A stretch of DNA of 64,000 nt, from positions 4,340,001 to 4,404,000 of the forward strand of contig CP124680.1 in NCBI GenBank assembly GCA_029961745.1. Reading direction: 5' to 3'. Origin of the DNA: Nocardioides sp. L-11A (GTDB lineage: Bacteria; Actinomycetota; Actinomycetes; Propionibacteriales; Nocardioidaceae). The notes under the pieces were generated by a model. That model saw only the letters and a program-made list of their open reading frames with translations, searched no databases and was not told the origin of the DNA. Made by a program: the position numbers and the translations under genes. Below are positions 18,595-27,743 of the stretch, piece after piece. Within the stretch, counting starts at the first letter, position 1, and each line of letters starts with the position of its first letter.

Positions 18595-19410
18595 ATGAAC
18601 CCGACGAAGACCTGGCTCCGGCCCCGGCGAGCCCTGAGCGCGACCAGCGCCGCCATCCTGCTCGCGCTGCCGCTCGCCGCCTGCGGCGACGACAGCGACA
18701 GCGGCGCCGCCGACGGCGGCGGGGACGGCGGCACGCAGACGCTGACCGTCTTCGCCGCCGCCTCGCTCACGAAGACCTTCGAGGAGCTGGAGAAGGAGTT
18801 CGAGGACGCCCACGACGGCGTCGACGTGAAGCTGTCCTTCGGCGGCTCCTCGGACCTCGTCGCGCAGATCACCGAGGGCGCGGAGGCCGACGTGTTCGCG
18901 TCCGCCGACACCGCCAACATGGACAAGCTGGTGGCCGCCGACCTGGCCGCGGGCGACCCGTCGGAGTTCGCGACCAACACGCTGATGATCGCGGTCCCAC
19001 CGGGCAACCCGGCGGGGATCACGAGCCTCGCCGACCTGGCTGAGAAGGACGTCAACCTGGTGCTGTGCCAGCCGGAGGTCCCGTGCGGCAGCGCCTCACT
19101 CAAGGTCGCCGAGGCGGCCGGGCTCACCCTGGCCCCGGTCAGCGAGGAGCAGTCGGTGACCGACGTACTCGCGAAGGTCGCGTCCGGCGAGGCCGACGCC
19201 GGCCTGGTCTACGTGACCGACGTGAGTGGGGCGGGCGACCAGGTCGAGGGCATCGAGTTCCCCGAGGCGGACGAGGTGGTCAACCACTACCCGATCGTCG
19301 CCGTCGAGGACTCGGCGCACGCCGACCTCGCCCAGGAGTGGGTCGACCTCGTCCTCGGCGACGGCCAGGCGATCCTCCGCGAGGCCGGGTTCGGCGCCCC
19401 CGCCGAGTGA
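18595..19410 (+). CDS. modA: Molybdate ABC transporter substrate-binding lipoprotein
   Basis: A 271-residue lipoprotein. The signal ends at the lipobox LPLAAC (Cys near residue 25), followed by an acidic glycine-rich linker. The ModA core shows [47 protein letters not shown] and [10 protein letters not shown], matching the oxyanion-binding serines and the fold. It captures molybdate or tungstate outside the membrane for ModBC. It follows the regulator in one operon and precedes modB by 7 bp. Confidence 0.93.
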   Translation: MNPTKTWLRPRRALSATSAAILLALPLAACGDDSDSGAADGGGDGGTQTLTVFAAASLTKTFEELEKEFEDAHDGVDVKLSFGGSSDLVAQITEGAEADVFASADTANMDKLVAADLAAGDPSEFATNTLMIAVPPGNPAGITSLADLAEKDVNLVLCQPEVPCGSASLKVAEAAGLTLAPVSEEQSVTDVLAKVASGEADAGLVYVTDVSGAGDQVEGIEFPEADEVVNHYPIVAVEDSAHADLAQEWVDLVLGDGQAILREAGFGAPAE

Positions 19411-19417
19411 TCGCCGC

Positions 19418-20203
19418 ATGACGCGCACCCGGCACGTCGGCCTGCCGCGCTGGCTCTTCGCCCCCGCGCTGCTGGCCGGGGTGTTCGTGGTGCTCCCGGT
19501 GGCCTCGATGACCACCCGGATCGCCTGGGGCGACTTCCCCGGTCTGGTCAGCTCGGACGCCGCCCGCTCCGCGCTGGTGCTGAGCCTGAAGACCTCCACC
19601 GCGAGCACCCTGCTGTGCCTGCTCCTCGGCATCCCGCTGGCCACCGTGCTGGCCCGCAGCGAGGCCCGCTGGCTCGGCGTCCTGCGCTCGCTCGTGCTGC
19701 TCCCTCTCGTGCTGCCCCCCGTGGTCGGCGGCATCGCACTGCTCTCGACCTTCGGCCGCCAGGGCCTGCTCGGGGAGCACCTCGAGACGCTCGGCATCCG
19801 GATCGCGTTCTCCTCGATCGCGGTCGTCCTCGCCCAGACCTTCGTGTCCCTGCCGTTCCTGGTCGTCAGCCTGGAAGGGGCGCTACGCACTGCCGGCGAG
19901 CGGTACGACGTCGTCGCGGCCTCCCTCGGCGCACGGCCCACCACCGTGCTGCGCCGGGTCACCCTGCCGCTCGTGCTGCCCGGCCTGGCCTCGGGCGCCG
20001 TGCTCGCGTTCGCCCGGTCGCTGGGCGAGTTCGGCGCGACGATCACCTTCGCCGGGAGCCTCGAGGGCACCACCCGGACCCTGCCCCTGCTGATCTACAA
20101 CCTCCGGGTCACCGACGCGGACGCGGCGGTCGCCATGTCTCTCGTCCTGGTCGTGGTCGCGGTGCTCGTCATCGGCCTGGTCCGCCCGCGGGGCGCCCTG
20201 TGA
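19418..20203 (+). CDS. modB: Molybdate ABC transporter permease
   Basis: A 261-residue permease with six expected membrane helices. The EAA loop is [32 protein letters not shown] near residue 175, which contacts the ATPase. Its N-terminal cytoplasmic end is short. The ATG lies 7 bp after the modA stop. The stop TGA overlaps the GTG start of modC by four bases, indicating tight coupling. Confidence 0.93.
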   Translation: MTRTRHVGLPRWLFAPALLAGVFVVLPVASMTTRIAWGDFPGLVSSDAARSALVLSLKTSTASTLLCLLLGIPLATVLARSEARWLGVLRSLVLLPLVLPPVVGGIALLSTFGRQGLLGEHLETLGIRIAFSSIAVVLAQTFVSLPFLVVSLEGALRTAGERYDVVAASLGARPTTVLRRVTLPLVLPGLASGAVLAFARSLGEFGATITFAGSLEGTTRTLPLLIYNLRVTDADAAVAMSLVLVVVAVLVIGLVRPRGAL

Positions 20204-21255
20204 GCGCGCTCGTCGAGGTGGCCGTGGCCGAGCGTGGGGTCGACGTCGCCTTCGAGGTCGCCGACGGCGAGACGGTCGCACTGCTGGGCCCCAACGGCGC
20301 CGGCAAGTCGACCACCCTCGGCGTGCTCGGCGGACTGCTGCGGCCCGACGCCGGACGGGTCCTGCTCGACGGCGAGGTGCTGACCAGCTGCGGGCGCACC
20401 GGTCCGGACCGCTGGGTCGCGCCGCACGCCCGGCGTACCGCTCTGCTGGCGCAGGACCCTCTCCTCTTCCCGCACCTCTCCGTCCTGGAGAACGTGGCGT
20501 TCGGCCCGCGCAGCACCGGCGCCGGACGACGCGCGGCCCGGGCCGCGGCCGAGCACTGGCTGGCCGAGGTCGGCGCCGGCGGGCTCGCCGAGCGCCGGCC
20601 CGCCCAGCTCTCCGGCGGCCAGGCCCAGCGGGTGGCGGTCGCCCGGGCCCTCGCCGCCGAGCCGCGGCTGCTGCTCCTCGACGAGCCGATGGCGGCTCTC
20701 GACGTGGCCGTGGCCCCCGCCCTGCGCTCCCTGTTCCGCCGGGTCCTGGCGGACCGGACGACCGTGATCGTCACCCATCACGTGCTCGACGCGCTGTTGC
20801 TGGCCGACCGCGTGGTCGTCCTCGACGGCGGCCGGGTGGTCGAGCAGGGACCCACGAGCGACGTGCTCTCCCGCCCGCGCAGTGCGTTCGCGGCACGGTT
20901 CGCGGGACTCAACCTGGTCGCGGGCGACGCCACCCCCGACGGCGTACGGCGCCCGGACGGTCTGGTCCTCCACGGTACGTCGGGAGCCCCTGTCCCGCGC
21001 GAGGGTGCGGCCGCGGTGGCGGTCTTCCGCCCGTCGGCCGTGGCCGTCCACCGCGAGCCGCCCGGGGGCAGCCCGCGCAACGCCCTGCGCGTCGTCGTCT
21101 CCGAGCTCGAGCCGCTCGGCGACCTGGTCCGGGTCCGGGCCGGCGACCTGGCCGCCGACGTGACCGTCGCCTCCGTCGCGGAGCTGGGCCTGGCACCGGG
21201 CGCCGAGGTCACCTTCGTGGTGAAGGCGACCGAGGTGGATGTCTACGCACGGTAG
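20200..21255 (+). CDS. modC: Molybdate ABC transporter ATP-binding protein
   Basis: A 351-residue ATPase energising ModB. It has Walker [10 protein letters not shown] near residue 31, Q-loop [21 protein letters not shown], signature LSGGQAQR, Walker [13 protein letters not shown] and the switch histidine TVIVTHH. The C-terminal 110 residues form a TOBE/Mop-like domain ([41 protein letters not shown]). Such domains let some ModC proteins sense cytoplasmic molybdate. The GTG start overlaps the modB stop. Confidence 0.92.
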   Translation: MSALVEVAVAERGVDVAFEVADGETVALLGPNGAGKSTTLGVLGGLLRPDAGRVLLDGEVLTSCGRTGPDRWVAPHARRTALLAQDPLLFPHLSVLENVAFGPRSTGAGRRAARAAAEHWLAEVGAGGLAERRPAQLSGGQAQRVAVARALAAEPRLLLLDEPMAALDVAVAPALRSLFRRVLADRTTVIVTHHVLDALLLADRVVVLDGGRVVEQGPTSDVLSRPRSAFAARFAGLNLVAGDATPDGVRRPDGLVLHGTSGAPVPREGAAAVAVFRPSAVAVHREPPGGSPRNALRVVVSELEPLGDLVRVRAGDLAADVTVASVAELGLAPGAEVTFVVKATEVDVYAR

Positions 21256-21284
21256 GGAATCTCGGGGCGAACCGCGAGGAACGA

Positions 21285-21290
21285 TAAGGT
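21285..21290 (+). promoter_or_regulatory. Leaderless -10 element (TAAGGT) of glpX
   Basis: TAAGGT, then 7 nt, then the ATG of glpX. The 42-bp gap after modC therefore carries its own promoter. Confidence 0.55.
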
Positions 21291-21297
21291 TCGCCTC

Positions 21298-22311
21298 ATG
21301 AACGAAGCCCTCATCGTGGAGCCGCCCGCCCCCGACCGCAACCTCGCCCTGGAGCTGGTGCGGGTCACCGAGGCGGCCGCGATGGCGGCCGGACGCTGGG
21401 TCGGCCGTGGGGACAAGAACGGCGCCGACGGCGTCGCGGTGCAGGCGATGCGCGTCATGATCTCCAGCGTCAGCATGAACGGCACCGTCGTCATCGGCGA
21501 GGGCGAGAAGGACAACGCCCCGATGCTCTACAACGGTGAGAGCGTCGGCGACGGGACCGGCCCCGAGTGCGACGTCGCGGTCGACCCGATCGACGGCACC
21601 ACCCTGACCGCGAAGGGCATGGCCAATGCGGTCGCCGTCCTCGCCGTCGCTCCGCGCGGCACCATGTACGACCCCTCCGCGGTGTTCTACATGGAGAAGC
21701 TGGTCACCGGCCCCGAGGCCGCCGAGGTCGTCGACATCCGCTATCCCGTCGCCGAGAACATCCACCAGGTCGCCAAGTCCAAGGGCTCCAACCCGTCCGA
21801 CGTGACCGTCGTCCTCCTCGACCGGCCGCGGCACGCCACCCTGGTCGACGAGATCCGCGCGACCGGCGCGCGGATCAAGTTCATCACCGACGGTGACGTG
21901 GCCGGCGCGATCATGGCCGCCCGCGCCGACACCGGCATCGACCTGCTGATGGGCATCGGCGGCACTCCCGAGGGCATCATCGCCGCCTGCGCGATGAAGG
22001 CCATGGGCGGCACCATCCAGGGCCGGCTGTGGCCGACCGACGACGAGGAGCGCCAGCGCGCCATCGACGCGGGCCACGACCTCGACCCCGACCACATCCT
22101 CACCACCGACACCCTGGTGACCGGTGACGACTGCTTCTTCGTGGCCACCGGCATCACCGACGGCGAGCTGGTCCGCGGCGTCCGCTATCGCGCGGGTGGC
22201 GCGGTCACCCAGTCGCTGGTGATGCGCTCGCGCAGCGGCACGATCCGCACCATCACCTCCGAGCACCAGCTCTCGAAGCTCCGCGGCTTCAGCAGCATCG
22301 ACTTCGACTGA
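21298..22311 (+). CDS. glpX: Class II fructose-1,6-bisphosphatase
   Basis: A 337-residue GlpX-type enzyme hydrolysing fructose 1,6-bisphosphate to fructose 6-phosphate in gluconeogenesis. It is the only FBPase type in many actinobacteria. Metal and substrate motifs are visible: [33 protein letters not shown], the DPIDGTT box ([18 protein letters not shown]), and [20 protein letters not shown]. The length is normal. It is followed by palindrome D and the convergent TetR gene. Confidence 0.95.
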   Translation: MNEALIVEPPAPDRNLALELVRVTEAAAMAAGRWVGRGDKNGADGVAVQAMRVMISSVSMNGTVVIGEGEKDNAPMLYNGESVGDGTGPECDVAVDPIDGTTLTAKGMANAVAVLAVAPRGTMYDPSAVFYMEKLVTGPEAAEVVDIRYPVAENIHQVAKSKGSNPSDVTVVLLDRPRHATLVDEIRATGARIKFITDGDVAGAIMAARADTGIDLLMGIGGTPEGIIAACAMKAMGGTIQGRLWPTDDEERQRAIDAGHDLDPDHILTTDTLVTGDDCFFVATGITDGELVRGVRYRAGGAVTQSLVMRSRSGTIRTITSEHQLSKLRGFSSIDFD

Positions 22312-22339
22312 GCCGCCGACCCGTCGCATCTGAACACGT

Positions 22340-22395
22340 CTGAGCCGCCGACCCGTCGCGTTTAAACGCGACGGGTCGACGCGTCGGGAGCTCAG
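22340..22395. repeat. Palindrome family D with 30-bp perfect core
   Basis: A perfect palindrome at 22349-22378 (CGACCCGTCGCGTTT paired with its complement) is nested in outer arms CTGAGC and GCTCAG. The left 20 bp (22340-22359) are a direct repeat of 22308-22327, with a 32-bp period. The right outer arm includes the TetR stop codon. It lies between the converging glpX and TetR genes, so it may also end transcription. Confidence 0.8.
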
Positions 22396-23012
22396 CCCCC
22401 GCCGGGTCGCGCGTCGCGCACCAGCTCCAGCAGGCGCGCGACATCGGCGACGGCGTCGGCCACCGGGTCCTCGTCGCCGGTGGCGGCGCCGTAGAGCAGT
22501 GCGGCGTCGAGCATCCGGACGACGAGGTCGAAGTCCGGACTCGCCGCGACCTCCGCCCAGCCGCACCGCTCCAGGGCTTCGCGCAGCGCGTCCAGCAGCG
22601 CGGGTCGGGCGGCGGCCATGATCGGATGCAGCTCGGGGTCGGCGGTGGCCGCGAGCATCGGCTGCAGCCGGCGGGTCACCACGGCGCCGTCGAGCGCGGG
22701 CGCGTAGAGCACCTCGAGGAGCAGGGCCGCGGTCGCGCTCGCCGAGCGACGGCGACGCGGCAGCGACCGGGCGCGCTCGGCCGCGCCGGCGGACCGGACC
22801 CGTTCGGCGGCAGCGACCGCGGCGGCGTACAGCTCCTGGCGGGTGGGGAAGTAGTAGCCGGCCGATCCGGCCGGCACCCCCGCGGCAGCCGCCACCCGGC
22901 GGTGAGTGACCGCGTCCGGCCCCTCCTCGATGAGCAGCCGCGCCGCGGCTTCGGTCATCGCCTGCGCGCGCTGGGCACTGCGCTCCTGAGTACGTCGGGG
23001 GGCGGTGGCCAC
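22392..23012 (-). CDS. TetR-family transcriptional regulator
   Basis: A 206-residue regulator. The N-terminal helix-turn-helix is AARLLIEEGPDAVTHRRVAAAAGVPAGSAGYYFPTRQELYAAA, ending in the typical YYFxxxxELY motif. The C-terminal ligand domain is helical and variable. GTG 23012 is chosen because it lies 7 nt after TAGGGT and gives a normal N-terminus. It is divergent from a DUF981 membrane protein. A perfect CTATACG-TG-CGTATAG palindrome between them is the likely operator, so the neighbour is its probable target. Confidence 0.88.
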   Translation of the reverse strand: MATAPRRTQERSAQRAQAMTEAAARLLIEEGPDAVTHRRVAAAAGVPAGSAGYYFPTRQELYAAAVAAAERVRSAGAAERARSLPRRRRSASATAALLLEVLYAPALDGAVVTRRLQPMLAATADPELHPIMAAARPALLDALREALERCGWAEVAASPDFDLVVRMLDAALLYGAATGDEDPVADAVADVARLLELVRDARPGGG

Positions 23013-23019
23013 GTGCGCC

Positions 23020-23025
23020 ACCCTA
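23020..23025 (-). promoter_or_regulatory. Leaderless -10 element (TAGGGT) of the TetR gene
   Basis: TAGGGT, then 7 nt, then the GTG start of the TetR gene. Confidence 0.5.
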
Positions 23026-23050
23026 CGCACCGGCACCTCGGCCGGAATAT

Positions 23051-23066
23051 CTATACGTGCGTATAG
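23051..23066. promoter_or_regulatory. TetR operator candidate
   Basis: CTATACGTGCGTATAG is a perfect inverted repeat (7-bp arms, 2-bp spacer) in the gap between the TetR and DUF981 genes. It is AT-rich against the local background, and the size and symmetry suit a TetR dimer. Confidence 0.7.
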
Positions 23067-23122
23067 GTTCTGCTGATCGAGAGCCGAGATCCGGCCCCAC
23101 AGCACAACCAGAGGTGCAGCAG

Positions 23123-23854
23123 ATGAACAGCCTTGCGGCCCAGGAGGGCCTGAAGATCGACTGGGCGAACATGCCCACCTACAACACGATCATGGCGGTC
23201 GCCGTCGGCGCCGGGCTGATCGGACTCGTCCTGCTCGGCCGCGAGCTCCTGCGCGCGCCGGACGAGGTCGAGCCGGACGGCTGGGCGCTCACCTTCGGTG
23301 TCCTCGGCACCGTCCTCACCACGACCGGTCTGCACATGACGCTGACCTGGCCGCTCGCCGCGGGCGGCTTCCCCTTCGACAACATCATCTTCGGAGAGAC
23401 CAGCCTGGGCTTCGGCGTCCTGCTCCTCGGGGCCGCGCTCTACCTGTGGAAGCGCGGTGCCACCGCGCTGGCCAGCAGCAGGCCGGTCGAGGCGCTGGCC
23501 CGGGTCGCCCAGCCGATCACGGTGTTCGTCGGCGGACTCGGCCTGAGCCTGCTCGCGATCGCGGTCGCCGGCATCAAGTACGAGCTGTTCGCCGCCCCCG
23601 CCGAGGAGCCCATCTCGGGCGCCTTCGCCGACCACCCGATGGTCGAGGCCACGTTCATGTCCCTGCTGATCGCGCTCGTCGGCCTCGGCGCCCTCGCCTT
23701 CGCCGTCCTGGTGAACCGGTTCCGCTCGACCGGCTCGGCCGGCGCCTGGGCCCGCATCACCGGCTGGCTGTGGAGCATCTCGGGCGTGCTCTTCCTGCTG
23801 TTCGGCGCGATGAACTTCTTCACCCACATCGGGCTCATCGTCAACACGATGTGA
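23123..23854 (+). CDS. DUF981-like integral membrane protein
   Basis: A 243-residue protein with about six membrane helices, including TIMAVAVGAGLIGLVLLG, ALTFGVLGTVLTTTGLHMTL, LGFGVLLLGAALYLW and FMSLLIALVGLGALAFAVLV. The pattern IDWANMPTYNTIMAVAVGAG and the later FPFDNIIFGETSLGFGVLLLGAALY match my memory of DUF981, a membrane family of unknown function. The ATG at 23123 has GAGGTG 8-9 bp upstream. The divergent TetR gene and operator suggest inducible expression, as for efflux or stress membrane proteins. Confidence 0.72.
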   Translation: MNSLAAQEGLKIDWANMPTYNTIMAVAVGAGLIGLVLLGRELLRAPDEVEPDGWALTFGVLGTVLTTTGLHMTLTWPLAAGGFPFDNIIFGETSLGFGVLLLGAALYLWKRGATALASSRPVEALARVAQPITVFVGGLGLSLLAIAVAGIKYELFAAPAEEPISGAFADHPMVEATFMSLLIALVGLGALAFAVLVNRFRSTGSAGAWARITGWLWSISGVLFLLFGAMNFFTHIGLIVNTM

Positions 23855-23869
23855 CCCGTCGGGGCCCCC

Positions 23870-23930
23870 GTCGTACCCGGCATCCGGGTCGTGGCTCAGG
23901 CAGTATCGCGACCCAGATGCCGGGTACGAC
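23870..23930. repeat. Palindrome family E (61 bp), entering a coding end
   Basis: Arms of 22 bp, beginning GTCGTACCCGGCATC on the left and ending GATGCCGGGTACGAC on the right, pair with one mismatch around a 17-bp loop. The right arm and loop encode the last residues (about RRTRHLGRDTA) and stop codon of the minus-strand hydrolase. Confidence 0.82.
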
Positions 23931-24726
23931 GCATGTCCGGCACCAGCAGTGCGTCGGCGACCACATCGATCACCCGCGGGTCGACCGCCATCCCGATGTG
24001 CGAGGCCCGCACCTCGACAGCGAGACCGGCGGGATCGACGCACGCCCGCCAGTCGACGATGCCGTCACGACGGGAGAAGACATTGGTCATCGCGACATCG
24101 GCACGCAGCGGCTCCTGCGACTCGGTGAAGCTCAGGTGCGCGCACTCCCCCGCGACACAGTCCTCGCTCATCAGCCCCGGGACGCCCGCCTCGGAGAGCC
24201 GGTTGAGGACCCGCACGCCACGGGTCAGCAGGGCGTGATGGGCGGCCGGCGCCCGCATCGGGCTGCCGAGCGTGACGATGCCCGCCACCAGGTCGGGTCG
24301 GCGCGCCGCGAGGCCGCGGGCGATCATCCCGCCGAGGCTGTGACCGACGATCCGGACCCGGGCGTCGCGCCGCTCGGCGATCTGCTCCAGCCGGGCCTCC
24401 AGGGCGAGCGCCGAGCCGAGGGTGCAGCCGACATTGGCATGGATCTGCGAGCGATAGGTGCGCAGGCCGCGGCCGCGCAGGTCGCGCGCCATCGCGGTGA
24501 GCGTCCAGTCGCCGGCGAGGAAGCCGGGGATCAGCAGCACGGGTTCGGCGAGCCGCTCCACCGACCGCACCGCGACCGGGGTACGACGTCGGGCGCGCCG
24601 GGTCGCACCACGACGGGCCGCGAGCCGGCCGGCCTCGGTCACCACGCTGCCCTCGCGCAGCAGTGCGGCCAGGGCCGGGCGGCCGTAGCCGTCGGGCAGC
24701 AGCCAGGGTGCCAACGTGTTGCTCAC
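23896..24726 (-). CDS. Alpha/beta-fold hydrolase (lipase/triacylglycerol lipase-like)
   Basis: A 276-residue cytoplasmic alpha/beta hydrolase. The oxyanion region is PVLLIPGFLAGDWTL. The nucleophile elbow is VRIVGHSLGGMIARGLA near residue 135. A probable catalytic histidine is in VRASHIGMAVDP, preceded by an aspartate in FSRRDGIVDW. These resemble LipA/PGAP1-like lipases. The GTG start follows TACGGT by 7 nt. The last dozen residues are encoded by palindrome E, so the original C-terminus may have been replaced. Substrate unknown. Confidence 0.82.
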   Translation of the reverse strand: MSNTLAPWLLPDGYGRPALAALLREGSVVTEAGRLAARRGATRRARRRTPVAVRSVERLAEPVLLIPGFLAGDWTLTAMARDLRGRGLRTYRSQIHANVGCTLGSALALEARLEQIAERRDARVRIVGHSLGGMIARGLAARRPDLVAGIVTLGSPMRAPAAHHALLTRGVRVLNRLSEAGVPGLMSEDCVAGECAHLSFTESQEPLRADVAMTNVFSRRDGIVDWRACVDPAGLAVEVRASHIGMAVDPRVIDVVADALLVPDMRRTRHLGRDTA

Positions 24727-24733
24727 GTCACAG

Positions 24734-24739
24734 ACCGTA
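24734..24739 (-). promoter_or_regulatory. Leaderless -10 element (TACGGT)
   Basis: TACGGT, then 7 nt, then the GTG of the hydrolase gene, in a 57-bp divergent gap. Confidence 0.5.
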
Positions 24740-24783
24740 CCCAGTTGAATCAGCAACTACCCGCATTTCGGCACACTGGTGGC

Positions 24784-25686
24784 ATGACCGTCTCGGACGA
24801 GCTGCTGGCACCGGTGTCTCCCGGGGTCGAGCTGTGCTACCAGACCTTCGGCGACCCCGCCGGCGAGCCGCTGCTGCTGGTGATGGGCCTCGGCGGCCCG
24901 ATGACCTGGTGGCCGCAGGAGCTGTGCCTCCGGCTCGCGGAGGCCGGCTTCCACGTCGTGCGCTACGACAACCGCGACGCCGGGCGATCGACCCGGATGA
25001 GCGGCCGGGTGACCACGGGACGCCTGGCCCGCGCCTTCGTCGGCGCACCCGGCCCGGCGCCGTACTCCATCAGCGATCTCGCCGGCGACGCCTTCGGCCT
25101 GCTCGACCACCTCGGCCTCGGCTCCGCCCACGTTGCGGGCATCTCGATGGGCGGCATGGTCGCGCAGACGATGGCGCTCGCGGAGCCCGGTCGGGTGCGC
25201 AGCCTGACCAGCATGATGTCCACGACCGGCCGGCGAGGCGTCGGCTGGCAGAGTCCCGCGCTGCTCCCGACACTGGTCACGCCCCGCGGACCGGGCCGGG
25301 ATGCCTACATCCGCCGGGCACTCGTGGTGTGGCGGATCATCGGCTCCCCCGGCTTCGCGCTGGACGAGGCGGAGCTGCGCCGCCGCGCCGGCGAGACCTG
25401 GGACCGCGGCATCGACGAGGCCGGCGTCCTGCGCCAGATGATGGCCGTGCTCACCCAGCCCGACCGCACCCGGCGGCTGGCCGATCTGCGGCTGCCGACC
25501 ATGGTCATGCACGGGCTCGCCGACAAGATGGTCCATGTCTCCGGCGGGCGCGCCACCGCCGCGGCGATCCACGGGGCGGAGCTGGTCGTGATCCCCGGCT
25601 GGGGCCATGACCTGCCCGCCGCGCTGTTCCCGACCTTCGTCCGCGGCATCCGCCGCACCGCCGACCGCGCGCGTCGCGGCGCCTGA
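24784..25686 (+). CDS. Alpha/beta-fold hydrolase
   Basis: A 300-residue hydrolase. The N-terminal strand and oxyanion loop read PLLLVMGLGGPMTWWPQELCLRLAEAGFHVVRYDNRDAGRS. The nucleophile elbow is VAGISMGGMVAQTMAL near residue 120. The acid residue is likely in MVMHGLADKMVH, and the base is His in VVIPGWGHDLPAAL. This resembles the epoxide hydrolase, haloperoxidase and AclC-like group; the substrate is not evident. It is divergent from the other hydrolase gene. Its stop abuts the stop of the ABC ATPase gene with no gap. Confidence 0.87.
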   Translation: MTVSDELLAPVSPGVELCYQTFGDPAGEPLLLVMGLGGPMTWWPQELCLRLAEAGFHVVRYDNRDAGRSTRMSGRVTTGRLARAFVGAPGPAPYSISDLAGDAFGLLDHLGLGSAHVAGISMGGMVAQTMALAEPGRVRSLTSMMSTTGRRGVGWQSPALLPTLVTPRGPGRDAYIRRALVVWRIIGSPGFALDEAELRRRAGETWDRGIDEAGVLRQMMAVLTQPDRTRRLADLRLPTMVMHGLADKMVHVSGGRATAAAIHGAELVVIPGWGHDLPAALFPTFVRGIRRTADRARRGA

Positions 25687-26886
25687 TCAGGCGCTCACCT
25701 CTGTGCCTGGGATCCGGCCGGCGCGGGAGTGGTCGACGGTGAGGTTCTCCCCCGAGCCCGGGTCGAACAGGTGGATCCGACGCCCGTCGACCCAGATCTC
25801 GGCGTCCTGGCCCTCCGCGATCCGACTGGCGCCGTCGAGCGAGACGACGAGCTGGGTGCGCATCGCCTCGCCGTCGAGATCCTTCTCGAGCTGGTGGAGC
25901 TGCTTCTTGACCTCGTCGGGTGCCTCGAACGGGATGTAGGCGTAGGTCTCATTGCCCAGCCACTCCACGGCATCCACCTTCGCGGAGAAGGTCGACCCGC
26001 TGCGCCCCTCGGCGGCCGCCAGCGAGGCGTCCTCGAAGTGCTCGGGCCGGATGCCGGCGATGAGCAGACCGCGCCCCGCGGCCCGTTCGGCATTCTCGGC
26101 CGGGATCTCGACGCTGCCGAACGGCAGCTGCACGCGGTTGCCCTCGACGGTCGCGGGCAGGAAGTTCATCGGCGGCGAGCCGATGAAGCCCGCCACGAAC
26201 AGGTTGCCGGGGTTCTCGTAGAGCTCACGCGGCGTGGCGAGCTGCTGGAGCACGCCCCGCTTGAGGACGGCGACCCGGTCGCCGAGCGTCATCGCCTCGG
26301 TCTGGTCGTGGGTGACGTAGACGGTGGTGATGCCGAGGCGCTTCTGCAGCCGGGCGATCTCGGTGCGCATCTGCCCGCGCAGCTTGGCGTCGAGATTGGA
26401 CAGCGGCTCGTCGAAGAGGAAGGCGTCGGCCTGGCGCACGATGGCCCGGCCCATGGCCACGCGCTGCCGCTGGCCGCCGGACAGGTTGCCGGGCTTGCGC
26501 TCGAGGTGCTCGTCGAGCTCGAGGGTGGCCGAGGCCTCCCGCACCAGCTTGTCGACCTCGGCATCGGGCTTCTTGGCCAGCCGGAGCGGGAAGGCGATGT
26601 TCTCGTAGACGGTCAGGTGCGGGTAGAGCGCGTAGTTCTGGAACACCATGGCCAGGTTGCGCTCGCGCGGCGCGAGGTCGTTGACCCGGCGCTCGCCGAT
26701 GACCATGTCGCCCGAGGTGATGTCCTCCAGCCCGACGATCATCCGCAGCAGCGTGGACTTGCCGCAGCCGGAGGGCCCGACGAGGATCATGAACTCCCCG
26801 TCGGCGACGTCGATCGAGACGTCGTTGACGGCCGGGAAGCCGTCGCCGTACTGCTTGACGATGTTCTTCATCGTGATGGCAGCCAT
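25687..26886 (-). CDS. Sugar ABC transporter ATP-binding protein (UgpC/MsmK type)
   Basis: A 399-residue ATPase of the CUT1 carbohydrate importers. It has Walker A GPSGCGKST near residue 38, Q-loop VFQNYALYPHLTVYENIAFPL, signature LSGGQRQR, Walker B FLFDEPLSNLDAKLR and the switch TVYVTHDQTEAM. A C-terminal regulatory OB/TOBE domain runs from about residue 235 and includes GIRPEHFED. It is last in the order binding protein, permease, permease, ATPase. Shared MsmK-type ATPases may serve several importers. Confidence 0.92.
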   Translation of the reverse strand: MAAITMKNIVKQYGDGFPAVNDVSIDVADGEFMILVGPSGCGKSTLLRMIVGLEDITSGDMVIGERRVNDLAPRERNLAMVFQNYALYPHLTVYENIAFPLRLAKKPDAEVDKLVREASATLELDEHLERKPGNLSGGQRQRVAMGRAIVRQADAFLFDEPLSNLDAKLRGQMRTEIARLQKRLGITTVYVTHDQTEAMTLGDRVAVLKRGVLQQLATPRELYENPGNLFVAGFIGSPPMNFLPATVEGNRVQLPFGSVEIPAENAERAAGRGLLIAGIRPEHFEDASLAAAEGRSGSTFSAKVDAVEWLGNETYAYIPFEAPDEVKKQLHQLEKDLDGEAMRTQLVVSLDGASRIAEGQDAEIWVDGRRIHLFDPGSGENLTVDHSRAGRIPGTEVSA

Positions 26887-26893
26887 CAGTGGT

Positions 26894-27739
26894 TCACCCC
26901 TTCACGGCGCCGGAGGTCAGGCCGGCGACGATCTTGCGCTGGAAGATCAGGACGATGATCACGATCGGGACGGTCGCGATGACCGCTCCCGCGGCGAGCA
27001 GCGAGGCCGGCCGGTTGAACGGGTCGGACCCGACGAAGAACGAGAGCGACGCCGGGATCGGGCGGGCGTTCTCGGTCGAGGTGAGCGAGATGCCGAACAC
27101 GAAGTCGTTCCACGCGAAGAAGAAGGTGAGGATCGCGGCGGTGAAGACGCCGGGTGCCGCGAGCGGCACGATCACCTTGCGGAAGGCCTGCCACGACGTC
27201 GCGCCGTCGACCTGCGCCGCCTGCTCCATCTCCCACGGGATCTCACGGAAGAAGGCCGAGAGGGTCCAGATCGCCAGCGGAAGCGTGAACGACATGTACG
27301 GGATGATCAGGCCGGGCCAGGTGTCGTAGAGCCCGATCGCCCGCCACATGTCGAACAGCGGACCGACCAGCGAGACCACCGGGAACATCGCGATCGCCAG
27401 CGCGATGGTGAGCACCGCCTTCTTGCCCCGGAACTCCAGCCGGGCGATCGCGTACGCCGCCAGCGTGGCCACGATGACCGACAGCAGGGTGGCGATCAAG
27501 CTGATGCCGATCGAGTTGAAGATCGCGCGCCGGAACTGGTCGTTGTCCCAGACCGCCCGATAGTTGTCCCAGCCCGCTCCCCCGCCGTCGGAGGGGAAGA
27601 AGCCCGGGCTGCCGTTGGTGATCGCGGTCTCGGACTTGAACGACAGCGAGATGATCCAGGCCACGGGCAGCAGGCACCAGATCATGATCAGGATGCAGCC
27701 GACGATGATGCCCACCCGATTGCTGAGCCGGTTCTTCAT
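26894..27739 (-). CDS. Sugar ABC transporter permease (MalG type)
   Basis: A 281-residue permease with six membrane helices. The N-terminal helix is VGIIVGCILIMIWCLLPVAWIISLSF. The EAA loop, EMEQAAQVDGATSWQAFRKVIVPLAAPGVFTAA near residue 190, docks on the ATPase. It is the second permease of the CUT1 importer and is separated by 4 bp from the first. Confidence 0.92.
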   Translation of the reverse strand: MKNRLSNRVGIIVGCILIMIWCLLPVAWIISLSFKSETAITNGSPGFFPSDGGGAGWDNYRAVWDNDQFRRAIFNSIGISLIATLLSVIVATLAAYAIARLEFRGKKAVLTIALAIAMFPVVSLVGPLFDMWRAIGLYDTWPGLIIPYMSFTLPLAIWTLSAFFREIPWEMEQAAQVDGATSWQAFRKVIVPLAAPGVFTAAILTFFFAWNDFVFGISLTSTENARPIPASLSFFVGSDPFNRPASLLAAGAVIATVPIVIIVLIFQRKIVAGLTSGAVKG

Positions 27740-27743
27740 CTCA

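Noticed and set aside
20095..22566. A 823-residue minus-strand open frame across modB, modC and glpX
   Set aside because: It is a shadow of well-identified genes on the other strand.
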